Counted from the first letter of the stretch, positions 47,441-59,381 are shown. The stretch: 64,000 nucleotides of DNA from Nelumbo lutea (GCA_022828595.1 JAKGHH010000007.1:36332356-36396355), one strand, 5' to 3'. Program-made: numbers and translations. Notes: generated by a model not told the origin, from the letters alone.

Positions 47441-50400
47441 AGAAGCAAAATTGTTCGCCCCATCGATCAATCAATCATGATGCCCATAATGCAATGGTTC
47501 GAGGAAAACTCCAACAAAATCAAGCATTTCTCATTCAGGCAAGCTTCGACAAAGCAAAACCATCTTCTAGGTCTAGGACCCTTAGGGCTATGTGTGAATC
47601 TCACTATCACAATAACTGATTCTGGTTCCTCTTTATAATCTCTCTTTCACCTACTACACTATAGACAGTTGCATTGAGCTGAGGCTTTGTCTTAAAGGGT
47701 AAACAATGGCCCAAAAAAAGTTTTGAACTGAATGACTTATTGCTTTGTCTCTTTCTTGTCAATTAACAAGTCATTAGGTTATAAGTAGGTTGAGAGCTAC
47801 TCTCATGGCTGAATTGGACGTTAGTTTAATCAATGTACTCTTAAAAAAAATTAACTATGTGTTTACTTATCTGAGCAAAGACTAAGAAATAAGTCATTCA
47901 GTTCAGCCTCATCCCAACCATTCCAATCTGGGCAACAGATATTTTAGCTGCATTATGATACCTGCTACTGATTCACTTTCATTCAGTTCAGCCTACTTCC
48001 TCTGTTTGAGACATTGAGTCACCCACAAGATACCTTTGAAGAGAGCAACAACATCCATTTTGTCTTATTATAAAATAAACATTTGATGCAAGTGGTCTTA
48101 ACAATGTTAGACCCCACTAACCTAAGGCTCTGAAGCCTAAGAATCTGCTCTAGCTTTTAGAAGGTCAATTCCACCTGTGAGCCTGGAATTGAGCTTTACA
48201 TAACTTATTTGTTTCATATGGAAGTCAAACTTTGATTTTGTGCTTTCTTCATGACTCAATTTTATTATAACAGAAAATGCATTGCTGAACTGCAAAAACA
48301 TTCCATAGATGTTTGCTGCAACTTATTGGTTTGATATGGATGGTGACAAAATTCACTCTGTGGATACAAAGATGCAAAAGTGACATCTAGTAAGAAATCA
48401 TCATCTCCAGCTACATTCTTGTTTTTCATGTATTAATAATATCTATTTAAGAGGCATTAGTGGATATATTAAGTTTAATGCCATTATTTGGAATCGTTCG
48501 AACGGTTTTAACCATTTTTTTATTTTTAATTTTTTTATTAAAACGGGCTGACTGTTCAATCTAATAATCGAATCCCTGACCGGTTCAGTCTCCGGGTCGT
48601 TTTTAAAAACCATGATAATAAGCCCTCTCATGACTAGACTAGATAATATCCTTATGTCAATTTGGTTTTAGATAGTCAATTGGGTGACCATATTTTGTGC
48701 CTCATATCAGGTCCTTATACTCGGTAGGGTGTGGCTTGGGTGGAAAGCTTGGACATAGTTCCAAAACCGATGAGAGATACCCATGATTCTTCTCTTTATA
48801 CCAGTAGAGGAATAATTATCTAAGAAGAAAATTTCAAGAATAAACACTACAGCCCACTTGTGAAAACTCCTAGATGTGATGACAACCCTATCTCCTCACA
48901 TAAGTGTGACTGCTGTACACAGGAAACAAATAAAACCACTAGAGAATTAATTACATGTTTGAAATGAAGAGGAACCTCATGACCCATGAGGTGAACCATG
49001 CATTTATCTTGTTTCTTTATTATATTTTCTTGTCCAAGTATTTAAAGGCTCTGCTTTTCCGTTTATGTAATCTATTAGCATCCTCTGTAAGGATGCAAAA
49101 CAAGCCATAGCAGTCAAAATCCAGCTTCAACAGATTGCTAGGGTCATGTATAGCAACCCACCATCTTGGATGATCCAGATTTTAATGATCTTTGGGCCAA
49201 AGAGTTGAAGGTAAAATTATGCTTTCAGTGCTAAATGCAACTTCAATTGACCCTAAATTAAAATTTGATATCCACAAACATATGCATTTTCATTTTGGAA
49301 TTCTATATACCCTTTTTCGATAATAACGCCTACAAAAGCACTACACATAGTTGATAGAAATCTAATCAAGTTTATGATTTATTCCTTATCTTCCTGTCTA
49401 TCAATATCTATCTACCCATCCCAGTTTTAGGCTATTTAGGGGATGTTCTTTTTCTGGATTTTGAGAGGGGGGGGGGGAATTTCCATTGACCAAGAATCCC
49501 ACCTTCTTTTTTTAAATTTATGTGGTGATTAAGAAAAATTTATTTTGCCAGGTAGTAAGTGATACCCATCTCCTAAGTAGGTAAATAACTTTTCCACCTT
49601 GTGGGAAAGTTATCAACACTTGAATGGGATAAAAATGCCCCTCGTAATAATGGATTTTTATGACTAAAACGGTTATTGCCTTATTTACATGAAAAATAAA
49701 AGAACATACTGGGTAAATACATTTACCTGAGTAAGTTAATAACTTACCAAAAAGCGAACAGGGCCTTAATGTTTTTGCTTGTCTAAATGATAACTAAAGG
49801 ATATGGTAGGATTTTGAAATGATTATTTTATCAAGGTTTTGGGAGAACAAATTATAAAAAATATGAATTGCTTTATGTAAAAATCTCCTAGAATTGGGAT
49901 CTCCTCTTAATTGGGACTACATAACTAACCAAGTCAGTGGCTCACTTCTTCACTTTTGGACAAATTTGACATCAGAATTGCTTGTCTTCATGGTTTAGAA
50001 AAAATTGATAAAAGGGTGGAAGAACAATTTTCAGTTCCTTTCATTGATGTCATTTTTTTTTCAGTTGCACCCTTCTTAATCTATAATTCCATAAAACTGC
50101 ATATTGGGATGTTCTTCAATGTTTTTCTCTTGGTGATTTGGTTTGGTCGGTTCGGGTCCATTGGGTAGGCCCATTGCATTGGCAGCCCTACTTTTTTCAA
50201 TTCTATCTTTATGTTCTGTTCCAGATTAACATATAGTTATGGTTAGTGGGTGTTTTCAATTCTCTCTTCAATGTTCTGTACTTTTCTTTGTAACAAAGAC
50301 CCATGAATTTTGGTCGATAAACAAAGACCCCTTCAACTGTTAAGTCAGATGATATCCCTTCTGTATTCAATGTTTGCTACCAAAACCAAACCTCTAGCCT

Positions 50401-50664
50401 TATTACTATTGAGTTTAATGGCTGAAGCTGGGAAGCCCGGTGGTGGGTGCATCAAACTGGCTTCATATAACTCGACGTAGGAAATATTATTCTGAGAAGG
50501 GCTAATAGGTATTCAATGGTTGCAGGGCTAATGGTGCAGTAATGAATGAACTTAATGCCAAGGCTACGAGCTAAGGTGGGTACCTAGTAAGAAAATCAAA
50601 GAAAACAAAGTGAGGCTTGACTTGACACAGAGGTGCGTGAGGTCCATGGTGGTCATGATGAGGC
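47441..50664. other. No gene recognized
   Basis: 48480-48625 is a small AACCGG-family MITE piece ending TTTTTAAAAACCATG. 49440-49765 may be a MITE (AGGGGATGTTCTTTTTC left; reversed right AAGGCCCTGTTCGCTTTTTGG). A G-run lies at 49468-49481. The rest is AT-rich and non-coding as far as I can see. Confidence 0.4.
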
Positions 50665-50672
50665 TGTGCAAA

Positions 50673-51058
50673 CAGGGGTGCCAATTGGACTAGATTTGGT
50701 CCAATCCGATATGAGTCCACTATAAATGGATCAGATCCAATTCAATCCAATGAATGTTTTGGACCGGTCCAATTCAATGTCTGGACCGTCCAATTCAATC
50801 AAATTCATTTTGATTTAGAATGATTTTAAACCCAAACCCAGTCCATTGACACATATATTCTTATCTTGTATCAATGGATCAGGTATTGGCTTAATCCCAC
50901 CCAATCTAATAAAAATTTGTTAAGGACGGACCAGGCCCAATCCAATCTATTAAATATTTTGAACCGGATTGGTCCAATCCAATATGTCATATTGGTCCAT
51001 CCAAATTGATTTTGGACTGGACGGGATACAATCCGAAACCGGTCCATTGACACCAAAA
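50673..51058. mobile_element. hAT MITE (386 bp), GGACCGG family
   Basis: Ends CAGGGGTGCCAATTGG and, reversed, GGTGTCAATGGACCGG. Flanking TGTGCAAA (50665-50672) and CGTACAAA (51059-51066) agree at 6 of 8 bases. Both differences are transitions that an original CGTGCAAA would give by CpG decay on opposite strands. Confidence 0.7.
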
Positions 51059-51066
51059 CGTACAAA

Positions 51067-52235
51067 GAGTGAGGGACGCCAGTCCATGGTGTACCACAGG
51101 CACGTTTGCAACTGCACCATCCATCTCTCTGTAGACTTCACGAAAACCCCTGTTCCTCTCCTTTCTACCTCCATCACCTCTTGACAGTGACAAGGTCATC
51201 AAACCCCAACCCCCTCACCCTCCAATTTATGAATGGTTTTGGTCTCCGGGTGGGGGCCGGATTAAGAGAGAGAAAGTAGAGATGGACTGGTGGCAGGCTC
51301 CAATCTAATGGCAGAGTTGTTTTCTTCATTGTTGCCTAGTCAATATTCTTTTCTTTCCTACAAATATAAACCATTTTTACTGTGTCTAAGTAAACTTCAT
51401 TTCTCCATTTCTCTCATTCGGTTGCCATCAAGTGCTCTGCTTTGTGTCACTGCTCTCTATTTGGTTGCCATCATGTGCTCTGCTTTGTGTCACTGCTCTC
51501 TCTCTATTCATTCTCTGTTTATCTATCAAGATTCATCAATGACTTCCGTGAAGGTGAGCCATCTTTCTTTGAATAGCAGCAAACCCAGATTTTATGTTCT
51601 TGATCTTTGTTAGTTAGTATTCTTGGAATCCATAATAACAGGTCGATTTGTATTAAATGTTCAATCGATGTCAATCCTTTTGAGATCTTATTGCCCATGA
51701 AAGAAAAGTTGAAACTTTTTTTTTTTTTATCAAAACCAAGAGTTTTAATTTGATATATATTAGGACTAGAGTGTTATAATCGTTTGCTGAATGGATTTCT
51801 GCTAATCTTTACCTCATCAATGCAACTTGTTTGTATGAGGCATCGGTTTATGTTCATAGCTTTGAGTTTAATCTTATTTTCTCAATTTTACATCTCAATT
51901 CATAAATTATATAAAAGGAGATAGTGGCATGGACAACAATGTTGTTTAATGCTTTTCCACATGTGGAATCCGGGTTTATGAATGATTGAAGTGTCAAATC
52001 AAATGCACCCAGCTCAGGTGAGTGCAGGAAATCCAGACTCGAGTATTAAGGAATGTGGTGGATAGAGGCTTTGGCTATATTTTGCTTGAAGGAGACTCAA
52101 CGCTTGTTACTGATACATTTTAATAGCTATGTTTATTTTTCAAAAAGTAAGCAGGATGCAGATTTTATTGCTAGCTTAACGATCTCACTCTCTCTCTCTT
52201 GTTTTCTCTCTCTCACTGCCTTGCTAGTAGTTGCG
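51067..52235. other. Non-coding or unrecognized; 45-bp direct duplication
   Basis: GGTTGCCATCA(A/T)GTGCTCTG with its following bases occurs twice in tandem (51420-51464, 51465-51509). ATGACTTCCGTGAAG|GTGAGCC at 51539-51560 looks like a first exon and donor, but no continuing gene is visible. CT runs at 52187-52215. Confidence 0.35.
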
Positions 52236-52243
52236 GCGGAGAC

Positions 52244-53394
52244 CAGGGGTGTCAAATCCAGTCCAATTTGAGTCCACATTTAAATGGACTAGATCCAATC
52301 CAATCCAATGAATGTTTTGGACCAATTCAATGTCTGGACCGTCCAATTTATTCAAATTCATTTTGACTTAGATTGGTTTTAACCCAAACCCGGTCCATTG
52401 ACACATATATTCTTATCTTATATCAATGGACCAGGTATTCGCTTAATCCAACCCAATCTAATAAAAATTTGTTACAGACATACCAGGTCCAATCCAATCT
52501 AATAAATAATTTGGACTGGATTGCTCCAATCCAATATGTCTTGTTGGTCTGTCCAATTTGATGAAGGAAGATTTGGCCCGACCTCGTAACCACTCAACAC
52601 GTGGCAAACGCAACAACTCGGCTTAACAGCACGCCCAAGGCACGAGCTCCGAAAGGAGGAACCAGTGGTCCGAACTTCACACAAGGAGCCCGAACTCCCC
52701 GCAAGGAGCCCGAGCTCTCCCTTAGGCCTCGAGCCTTGCGAACACAAAGGGCAACAACCCGAACTGGCTCGCCCCATGGCAATTCGAGCCACACCTCCAT
52801 CCGAACTCAAGACTTCACCTCGCACACCACTCCAATACTTCGCCTCCAAGACGCCGAGCTACCGTACCGTACTTGAAACCGAAGGAGTCCGTATCCTGAG
52901 GCAGCGCACTTGACTGACTTGGGATCTGACGCTTGACAACTACACTTCAACGACCACCTGCCACCACCATCGCCAGTTACAGAGACGGCTCTGACAAAGA
53001 GAGCAATGGCAGTTCTACCCCAACAGAGGTGATGACACCTGAACTAGCAGAAGCGCATGGGTAATCATACTCGACCTGACAGAAGCTTAGGAGTGAGTGC
53101 GCGAAGTGGTTATAAAAGGCCCCCTTCCCCCCAAGAAAAGAGGTATGTGATAACTTTGCGCCATCTAGTTTTATCTTGCCTTTGAGAAAACACTAACTTG
53201 AGGTTCAGAGCATTCTCACCGGGTTCTTCCCCGGAGATTACTCGCTTTCTCCCCCATTTCAGGCACCTTTTGCTCCAGTCAGAGGCAAGATCGTTGACAA
53301 CTAAGACCGGTCGGATCGCGCACCATCACAATTCATCCAAATTGATTTTGGACTGGATGGGATCCAATCCAAAATCGGTCCATTGACACCCTTA
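52244..53394. mobile_element. hAT MITE of the GGACCGG family, split by a solo LTR
   Basis: Ends CAGGGGTGTCAAATCC and, reversed, TAAGGGTGTCAATGGACCG. Removing the 775-bp LTR plus one target repeat leaves about 376 bp, the size of the 50673 copy. Possible outer duplication GCGGAGAC/GTGATGAC is weak (5 of 8). Sequence on both sides of the LTR lines up with an uninterrupted match to 50980-51020. Confidence 0.8.
52559..53328 (+). repeat. Solo LTR of the first Tat family (770 bp), 5-bp target duplication
   Basis: Starts TGATGAAGGAAGATTTGGCC and ends CGCGCACCATCA; CAATT flanks it exactly (52554-52558, 53329-53333). TATA at 53111 and the R/U5 region match 721-970. The U3 GAGCTC array is nearly absent (a few CCCGAGCTC units near 52680-52720), which explains most of the length difference. 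A solo LTR forms by recombination between the two LTRs of a full element. Confidence 0.92.
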
Positions 53395-55150
53395 GTGATG
53401 ACATCCCCTGCTCCCTCTCTTTCCTCTCTCTCGTCTTCCATTTTCCTCTACCTCCCACTCTCTTTTTCTCTCCTTTTTTCTGTTCATCTTCTAATCCCAT
53501 TCCCCACGACCGAGTGTTGTAATAAATTAAAGAAAATAAGATGATTTCATAAATTAAGGAAAAATGTAAAACAAATTAGAATATGGTTGTTTGGGCATTT
53601 AGAAAATTGTAAATGGTTAGATGAGAATCTTTTTTGAAGTTAACTGATGAAACGCTAATGGAGGGGAGTCTTTGTCTAATGGCCTAAGCTTAGGGGGTCT
53701 TTGTTGCCAAAAAAGTACAGGGGGGTCTTTGTCATTGACCCCATAGTACAGGGGGTCCATGTAATTTACCCTTTTTTAAATAAACTTAAATATACCTAGT
53801 AGGCTGACCCAACTTAACTTAAATATGCCCTCATTTTTTCTTTCTTTTTTTATGAAACTCTTTTAATATTTTAAAATTCCTATTTTACCCATTGGGAAAG
53901 TAAACCTACTATTAATCTTTTTCCTCCCAAACTAAGAACCAAATAGTGGCGGTTTCTACTCATTGCCAACGGCATTCAGGTTGTGTTTGGTTCCATGGGT
54001 GTTTATTGAAAAAATGCCATTACATTAGCACCACATAGACATTGGATTTTATTGCAGATGAAGCAAAATGAAATAATTGGTTGGTTTCACCATTTATCAA
54101 ATAAATGGTAAAAAACTGAAACACTTTGTTTTTTGTGCATGGGCAACATTTCTTGAAACCAAATATTGATGTGTCACACTTTAATGGGTATTAATCTGAG
54201 GTGGAGAGTAAAGATTGTTTAAAGTGAAGCCCAACCAAACAACAAAAATAGGAAACATTTAAAGTAAAAAATGTTTGAAGTGAAAAAGTACAAATAAATA
54301 GCCTATCCATAAACACCCATGGAACCAGTCAATTTACATTGCATTTGGTATTCAATTTTTTGTTCAAGAAAACGAAGAATATAGATAGATTCAGTGGAGG
54401 TACTGGAGAGATTCAATTATTTATTCTTCTAATTTCCCAACTTCATCATGGCCACATAGCTCTCTCCCTAGGGTTATTACATATTGAAATAGAGGAAAAG
54501 ACAAAAAAAAAAAGAAACATGATTTGTGTTTTATGCTGATTATGATTTCTGACCTGCAAGACTTCATTGGATGAAACTAGTGCAGTAGCTATGGAGCAAG
54601 TGTTGGAGGACTTTTGTTCTATCTTTTATTCCCTCTTGATGAACGAAGATGGTGACAAAGATCCACCTAAGGGAATTTTTGGGATTACTCAATGGAATGT
54701 TTGGAATTGATGAACATGGAATGGTCCACTAAAGATTTGTGCCTAGCCTCCCAGGCATGATTACTAATCTTGGGTTAGTAGGCATACACACCGCCGTAAC
54801 CCCACCCCAAGAGATTGGCACAAACCCCTCATCTTCTTGCTTGTCTTCACATTCATGGCTTAAATCTTGACACTCGCAAAGAGAAAAGTGGCTACTGCTT
54901 TGGTTTGGTCTGTTTGGTGGCACTTGTTGGGGTTTGGGTCTCCCTGGTTCTCTCTGAAAATTTGAAGAATGATCAAGGGTAAAAAAGTATTTTACAGTAA
55001 TAAGGTATATTTAAGTCTTTTTAAAAAATGCAGAGTACATTTAAGTCAATTTATGAAAACTCAAAGTACGTCCAAGTCTTTTACCCTTAGTCTAAGTACT
55101 GGTCTATTCTTTTTCTTTTAGGTTAATTAAATCTGAACTGATACCACTAT
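53395..55150. other. MITE at 53980-54327; otherwise no firm gene
   Basis: The MITE has TTTGGTTCCATGGGTGTTTA at the left and its reverse complement near 54307-54326. The remainder is non-coding except the short exon-like frame listed at 54559. Confidence 0.5.
54559..54708 (+). other. Exon-like open stretch, family not recognized
   Basis: CTGACCTGCAAG looks like a 3' splice site. The frame that follows is open for 50 codons with protein-like composition (TSLDETSAVAMEQVLEDF, DPPKGIFGITQW) and then stops. No start codon or neighbouring exon is visible. It could be a relic exon or chance. Confidence 0.3.
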
Positions 55151-55154
55151 GGGC

Positions 55155-56385
55155 AAACTTCTTAAAGGACCCTTACATTTTAGGAAATTGACTAACTCTA
55201 CCATTACTATTTACATATTGTCTTAAATTATCCCTAAGTTTTCTGACAATTGACTAAATCCTCCCCTATAATCAGTGTCCATTAATTCTCATCACAATCT
55301 GTTTACACTATTGTGACACCACGTGATGCATAGAATTTTTTTTAAACCCATTATTATCCTTTTGTCATCAATTTTTCCCTACATGATTCTTTAAATTTTC
55401 AAAATATAGTTCAACAAACTTTAAAAGAGATTTCAACTTAGCATCAACAAAATTTTAACATATCCATCCACGATCCACGATTTCCTTTCTTCCTCCTCTC
55501 CTCCTTTCCTTGTCTCCCCATTAGAAAGCCTACAGTTGTGCCTGAGGACTAAACCAGACTGAAATTTTCAATCTGAAAATTTGAAAATTGAATGCCAGTG
55601 TTTGGTTGGCCAGCCGGGATTGTCTCACCTAATCCAATGGTTGTCTCACTCTCACCACTATTCCATTGGTATACCAAATTACCATGGCATGGACTGATGG
55701 TTGTTGTATTGTATATAGCCATGTAGACCCATCAATGGTGTTGGGGCCTATTAGAGCCGATTGGATTTTACCAAATTTGAGAGTATGATACTCTCTTACA
55801 TATGCTTGTGCCATTGATATCATCATCCACCAAAATCACAACATAGAAACACACATAGGCAGAACTAAAAATAAAAATGAAATTTTTATGAGTATCGATC
55901 ATAAAGTTATCTTCTGTTAACCCAAAACTTTTTTTTCTATTCACACTTGGCTTTCCCACTCAAATTCATATGAGGCTTCCTCCCTTCTCTGCCATCACCA
56001 CCACCATTATTACTAGTATCAATGCCAAAACAACTGCCAACCCAAGAACAATAGTTGTTGCTGTTCTTGTATTTGTATCTCATCCCATCAATCTTTTGCC
56101 CTATCTTCTCAGTCTCTGCCATCCACAAACCCTTTTCTTCAGGTAATCATTACTCAACTCCTTTAGTCTTCCCAGACCATCTTGCCACTTTATACCTCAT
56201 ACCCCAACTACGACATCACCACCAACAACACAAGAAACAAATACATCATTTTGAATATTTTAAAAAGAATGATGGGTAAAACAGTCCTTTCCATTTTTTT
56301 GTTAATAAGCTAACGACAAAGAGAATTTAGTCAATTGTCAAAAAAAACTTAGAAATACTTTAAATCAATTTCTAAAGGGAAATTA
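55155..56385. mobile_element. Terminal-inverted-repeat element (M1), about 1.2 kb
   Basis: 55190-55265 (CTAAGTTTTCTGACAATTG, ACTAAATCCTCC) pairs with 56290-56385 reversed (CTAAGTTTTTTTTGACAATT, ACTAAATTCTC). The core has open frames on the minus strand (56128-55937) without recognizable family. Arms of about 100 bp suit a Mutator-like element. Its right arm abuts the next element. Confidence 0.55.
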
Positions 56386-56506
56386 TTCAAACTTTTTCTG
56401 AATTCTCTTAAACCCACCATAACTTTTCGAAACATCCAAAACTCACCATGTCAATGAGATAACAGTAACTTGACTAATGGGGCAGCATTAATTTACCATT
56501 TTACCT

Positions 56507-57121
56507 TCATCGGCCGCTGCTTCCCTTTCGTTTGAGAACTTGAAGAGAATCCTGTTCTTCTTCCTTAACAAAATCAAAGTCTAGCTGGTTATTAGATAGA
56601 TTGATTGACATTGTTGTTGCATTCTCCCTGAACAAAATCAACGCATCCCCGATGAGATTGTTATACGACAGATCGATTCTCGACACGTTAAATTGTCCCA
56701 AAGATCTGGGTATCTCATTGGAGAGCTGGTTGTGAGACAAAAACATGGAGAAACCACCTAGCACATCTGCATTGAATCCCCCAGACGAGTTGGGTATGTT
56801 TCCGGTAAGTTTGTTCCATCCCAGGCTAAGAAGCTTCAGTTCATTGAGGTTGACGAGGGAAGGCGGGATCGAGCCGGAAAGCTGGTTGTAGGGCAACTCC
56901 AGCTCCTGGAGATTTTTGAGTTGGCTGAGGAACTCTGGGATGGGGCCGGAGAGAGTGATGTTATGTATGGTGAGGGATACCAGATTCTGAAGCTTTGTGA
57001 ATGATGAAGGGATGGAGCCAGTGAGGTTGGGGATGCCATAGAATGCAAGGACCAAGAGGTGGGAGAGGTCGCCAATGGATGCCGGAATTTTGAAGGGAGA
57101 TTTGATAGAATCTAAGACCAT
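56507..57121 (-). pseudogene. Polygalacturonase-inhibitor (PGIP)-like LRR fragment
   Basis: About 204 codons open. Leucine-rich repeats of the plant extracellular type (LxxLxLxxNxLxGxIP): NLTGSIPSSFTKLQNLVSLT, LSGPIPEFLSQLKNLQELEL, YNQLSGSIPPSLVNLNELKL, WNKLTGNIPNSSGG, SHNQLSNEIPRSLG, then RIDLSYNNLIGDA and INLSNNQLDFDFVKEE. PGIPs sit in the cell wall and bind fungal polygalacturonases. Full proteins are about 330 residues with a signal peptide and Cys-rich caps; here the signal peptide, N-cap, last repeats and C-cap are missing. DRT100-like LRR proteins are an alternative parent. Confidence 0.8.
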
Positions 57122-57239
57122 ATTTCTGACTCGACAACTTGACTCTTGCTCCCAACATTATTTTATCAAGGGGAGGGTTGAGGGTTGAGGAGAAACGTTT
57201 TCATGCAGCAGCGTCAGAAGGGAGTGCATCTTCTTTACT

Positions 57240-57695
57240 TGAATTGCTTTGAGAAGACCCGCTTATTCTCGATAAGGTGATTGTATCTTGCATCAGCGAG
57301 ACTCCTTTGCATGTAGCTGTGTTGCTCGGTCACCTCAATTTTGTGCGAGAGCTTCTACAGCGCAAGTTGGAGCTTGCTCTTGAAGCTGACTTAAGAAGAC
57401 GACAGTCACCTCTTCACTTGGCATTAGCCAAAGGGTATGCTGATATTCATCTAGCAGCAATGAAGGCCGAGTTGAAGTCCTGAAAGAATTGGTTCAAGCA
57501 AAACCACAAGCAGCTCGATACAATTGCATCGTGGAGGGACCATTCTACACCTTTGTGTGAAGTATGACCGCCTGCCTGGAGGCACTGAAGTTGTTGTTGG
57601 AGTCAGTGGGTGATGACGATTTTGTAAACCTAAGGGATGATGATGGGAACACAGTTCTTCATCTCACTGTAGCTGATAAGCAAATTGAGGTATAT
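57240..57695 (+). pseudogene. Ankyrin-repeat protein fragment (ACD6/BDA1-like)
   Basis: Repeats seen: ETPLHVAVLLGHLNFVRELL, then RRQSPLHLALAKGYADI followed by a deletion joining to HLAAMKAELKS and a stop at 57481-57483. The other frame continues with LKELVQAKPQAARYN and, after a further stop, CLEALKLLLESVGDDDFVN and DDDGNTVLHLTVADKQIEV. The conserved TPLHLA and GNTVLHL cores are ankyrin. Plant relatives carry C-terminal PGG membrane helices, absent here. At least two frame breaks. It lies tail-to-tail opposite the PGIP fragment's strand. Confidence 0.8.
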
Positions 57696-57760
57696 ATGTC
57701 TGTCTCACCTCTTTGTGTCAAAGAGACGTCACTTTAACAAATACTAAATAAGGTTAACAC

Positions 57761-58281
57761 TAAATCATGGCCCCTTTTTGTAAATCGAACTGGAAGTACT
57801 GGTTTTTTCATTTTGCCAAACCGAAACCGAACTGGTACCACCGGTTAATCGGTTTGCCGGTTCGATCCTTCGGTTTTTTGGTTTTTTATTTTTATAATAT
57901 ATGTATAATATTATATTATAAATAATAAATGATATATAATATATTATAAATATTTTAAAAATATATAATATATTTGTAAATAGATCATTATAAATATAAT
58001 ATAAGTATATATTTATATTTAATGAATATATACATTTATATAAAATACATAGAAAATATGTGACATATATTAAAAGTATTTATAAAATATACATATAAAT
58101 ATATATACTGGTCAATTCGGTTAACAGTCGGTTTTTTTATAGGTTAATCGAAAACCGAACCGGTCCTTCTGTTCTTCAAAAATTCCGAACTGAAATTGAA
58201 CCAACCGATTCGGTTAATCGCATTTTGCGATTCTGTTTTCTCAGTTCGGTTCGATTTTTTAGTTTTTCATGGACACCCCTA
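57761..58281. mobile_element. hAT MITE (521 bp) with perfect 8-bp target duplication
   Basis: GTTAACAC flanks it (57753-57760, 58282-58289). Right end, reversed, TAGGGGTGTCCATG; left TAAATCATGGCC. Subterminal AACCGAACTGG/CCGGTTCGG words and an AT-rich centre. It inserted into the ankyrin-bearing element after that element formed. Confidence 0.8.
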
Positions 58282-58804
58282 GTTAACACTCTTCATTTTT
58301 TTTTCTAACTTTCACCTAAACATAACCTTTGTGAGTGTTTGGTACCATTTTTCTAGAAATATGCATTTAGGGGCAGTTTAGTGATGAAATATGCATTTAG
58401 GTTGATGTGGACAATTTGGGTCATTCAACTTTAAGAGTGTTGTAATGGATGGTGAGTTTTAGATGTTTTAAAAAGTTGTAATGGGTTTAAGAGAATTCAA
58501 AAAAAAGAATGCTGAGTTCTAACCATTAGAGATCTTTTAAAAAAGACTTGCAGCACTAAATTAATTTCCTAAAACTTGGTTATACTTAAATAAATTTGCC
58601 TTTTTGAAACACACATCGCAGCAAAATCGAACCGACCGGTTCAATTAACTGGATTTCGGTTTGGTTTATTTTATTTATTAAAGCACTATTATACGTCACG
58701 ATTCATCATCGAACACGTGTAAACAATTCAAACGTACGTAAAGACTCTAAACGGCTCACATGCCATCATGGTTCCGTGAACTTAGCAACTCGAGGAACCC
58801 TAAC

Positions 58805-58812
58805 TATAAATA
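58805..58812 (+). promoter_or_regulatory. TATA box of the FPA-like gene
   Basis: TATAAATA, followed about 30 bp later by a pyrimidine-rich leader (58840-59040) typical of a plant 5' UTR. The ATG is at 59067, giving a 5' UTR near 230 bases. Confidence 0.6.
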
Positions 58813-59066
58813 AACCTCTCCCATGCTAACCTGTTCCTTTATCTTTTCAAAATCCATCCGTTCCTCTCGGCGAAACCTTATCACCTTCGTCTACTTCTCC
58901 CATCTAATTTAAGGATCTAGGGTTTTCTAGACGACAATTTCTCTATCTCGATACCCTAATTTCGTCTTTTCAATCTTCAATCTCTGTATTTTTTCTGTTT
59001 TTTCTCCCATTAGATCTCCCTATATCATCGATCTCGAAAGAGGAATTGGGGATTTTGTGTTGTAGG

Positions 59067-59381
59067 ATGCCGCATCCGAGTAAATCGAACATGCCTGTAG
59101 ATCAGAATCCTAGGTCGAACCATGGTGGGGGAAAGGATACGGAAGAAGAGGAAACTCCTTCACATAACTTGTGGGTTGGCAATCTGTCGAACGATACCAC
59201 CGATACGGACTTGATGGATGTTTTCTCCAAGTACGGCGATTTCGAAAGCGTCGCAACGTATTCTTCGAGGAACTATGCGTTTGTCTATTTTAAGCGCCTT
59301 GAAGATGCGAAGTCCGCGAAGGAAGCTCTCCAGGGTTTCATCGTTCGCGGGAACCCTATCAAGATCGAGTTTGCTCGACCG
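59067..59381 (+). CDS. FPA: FPA-like RNA-binding protein, first coding exon (RRM1), gene continues beyond window
   Basis: 105 codons from the ATG at 59067 to a donor at 59382 (CGACCG|GTTCGT). An acidic leader ([10 protein letters not shown]) precedes a complete RRM: RNP2 [12 protein letters not shown]1 [10 protein letters not shown], and the end IKIEFARP, where the Arabidopsis FPA first RRM also ends. FPA is a nuclear spen-family protein with three RRMs and a C-terminal SPOC domain. It controls 3'-end choice of transcripts, including antisense RNA at FLC, and so flowering time. The upstream in-frame codons lack an ATG. No second exon is found before 64000, so the intron exceeds 4.6 kb. The exon shows no damage and is the best candidate for a working gene here. 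Confidence 0.85.

Larger units (their letters stand above)
56395..58506. mobile_element. Pack-MULE-like element carrying PGIP and ankyrin fragments
   Basis: 56400-56453 (GAATTCTCTTAAACCCA ... AAAACTCACCAT) is the inverted partner of 58452-58496, with nearly all differences C/T or G/A. Between them lie a PGIP fragment (minus), an ankyrin fragment (plus) and a later hAT MITE. Two unrelated gene pieces between inverted arms are the signature of gene capture by Mutator-like elements. No target duplication could be fixed. Arms may extend outward (TTTAGGAAATTAATTTAG-like sequence near 58565-58580), overlapping M1's right arm. Confidence 0.6.

Noticed and set aside
51290..51613. 107-codon plus-strand frame with a hydrophobic stretch
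   Set aside because: Contains a recent 45-bp tandem duplication read in frame and no recognizable domain; the apparent donor at 51554 has no matching downstream exon. Noted only as weak.
59046..59066. Extending the FPA-like frame upstream of 59067
   Set aside because: The upstream codons lack an ATG, and the leader there looks like 5' UTR.
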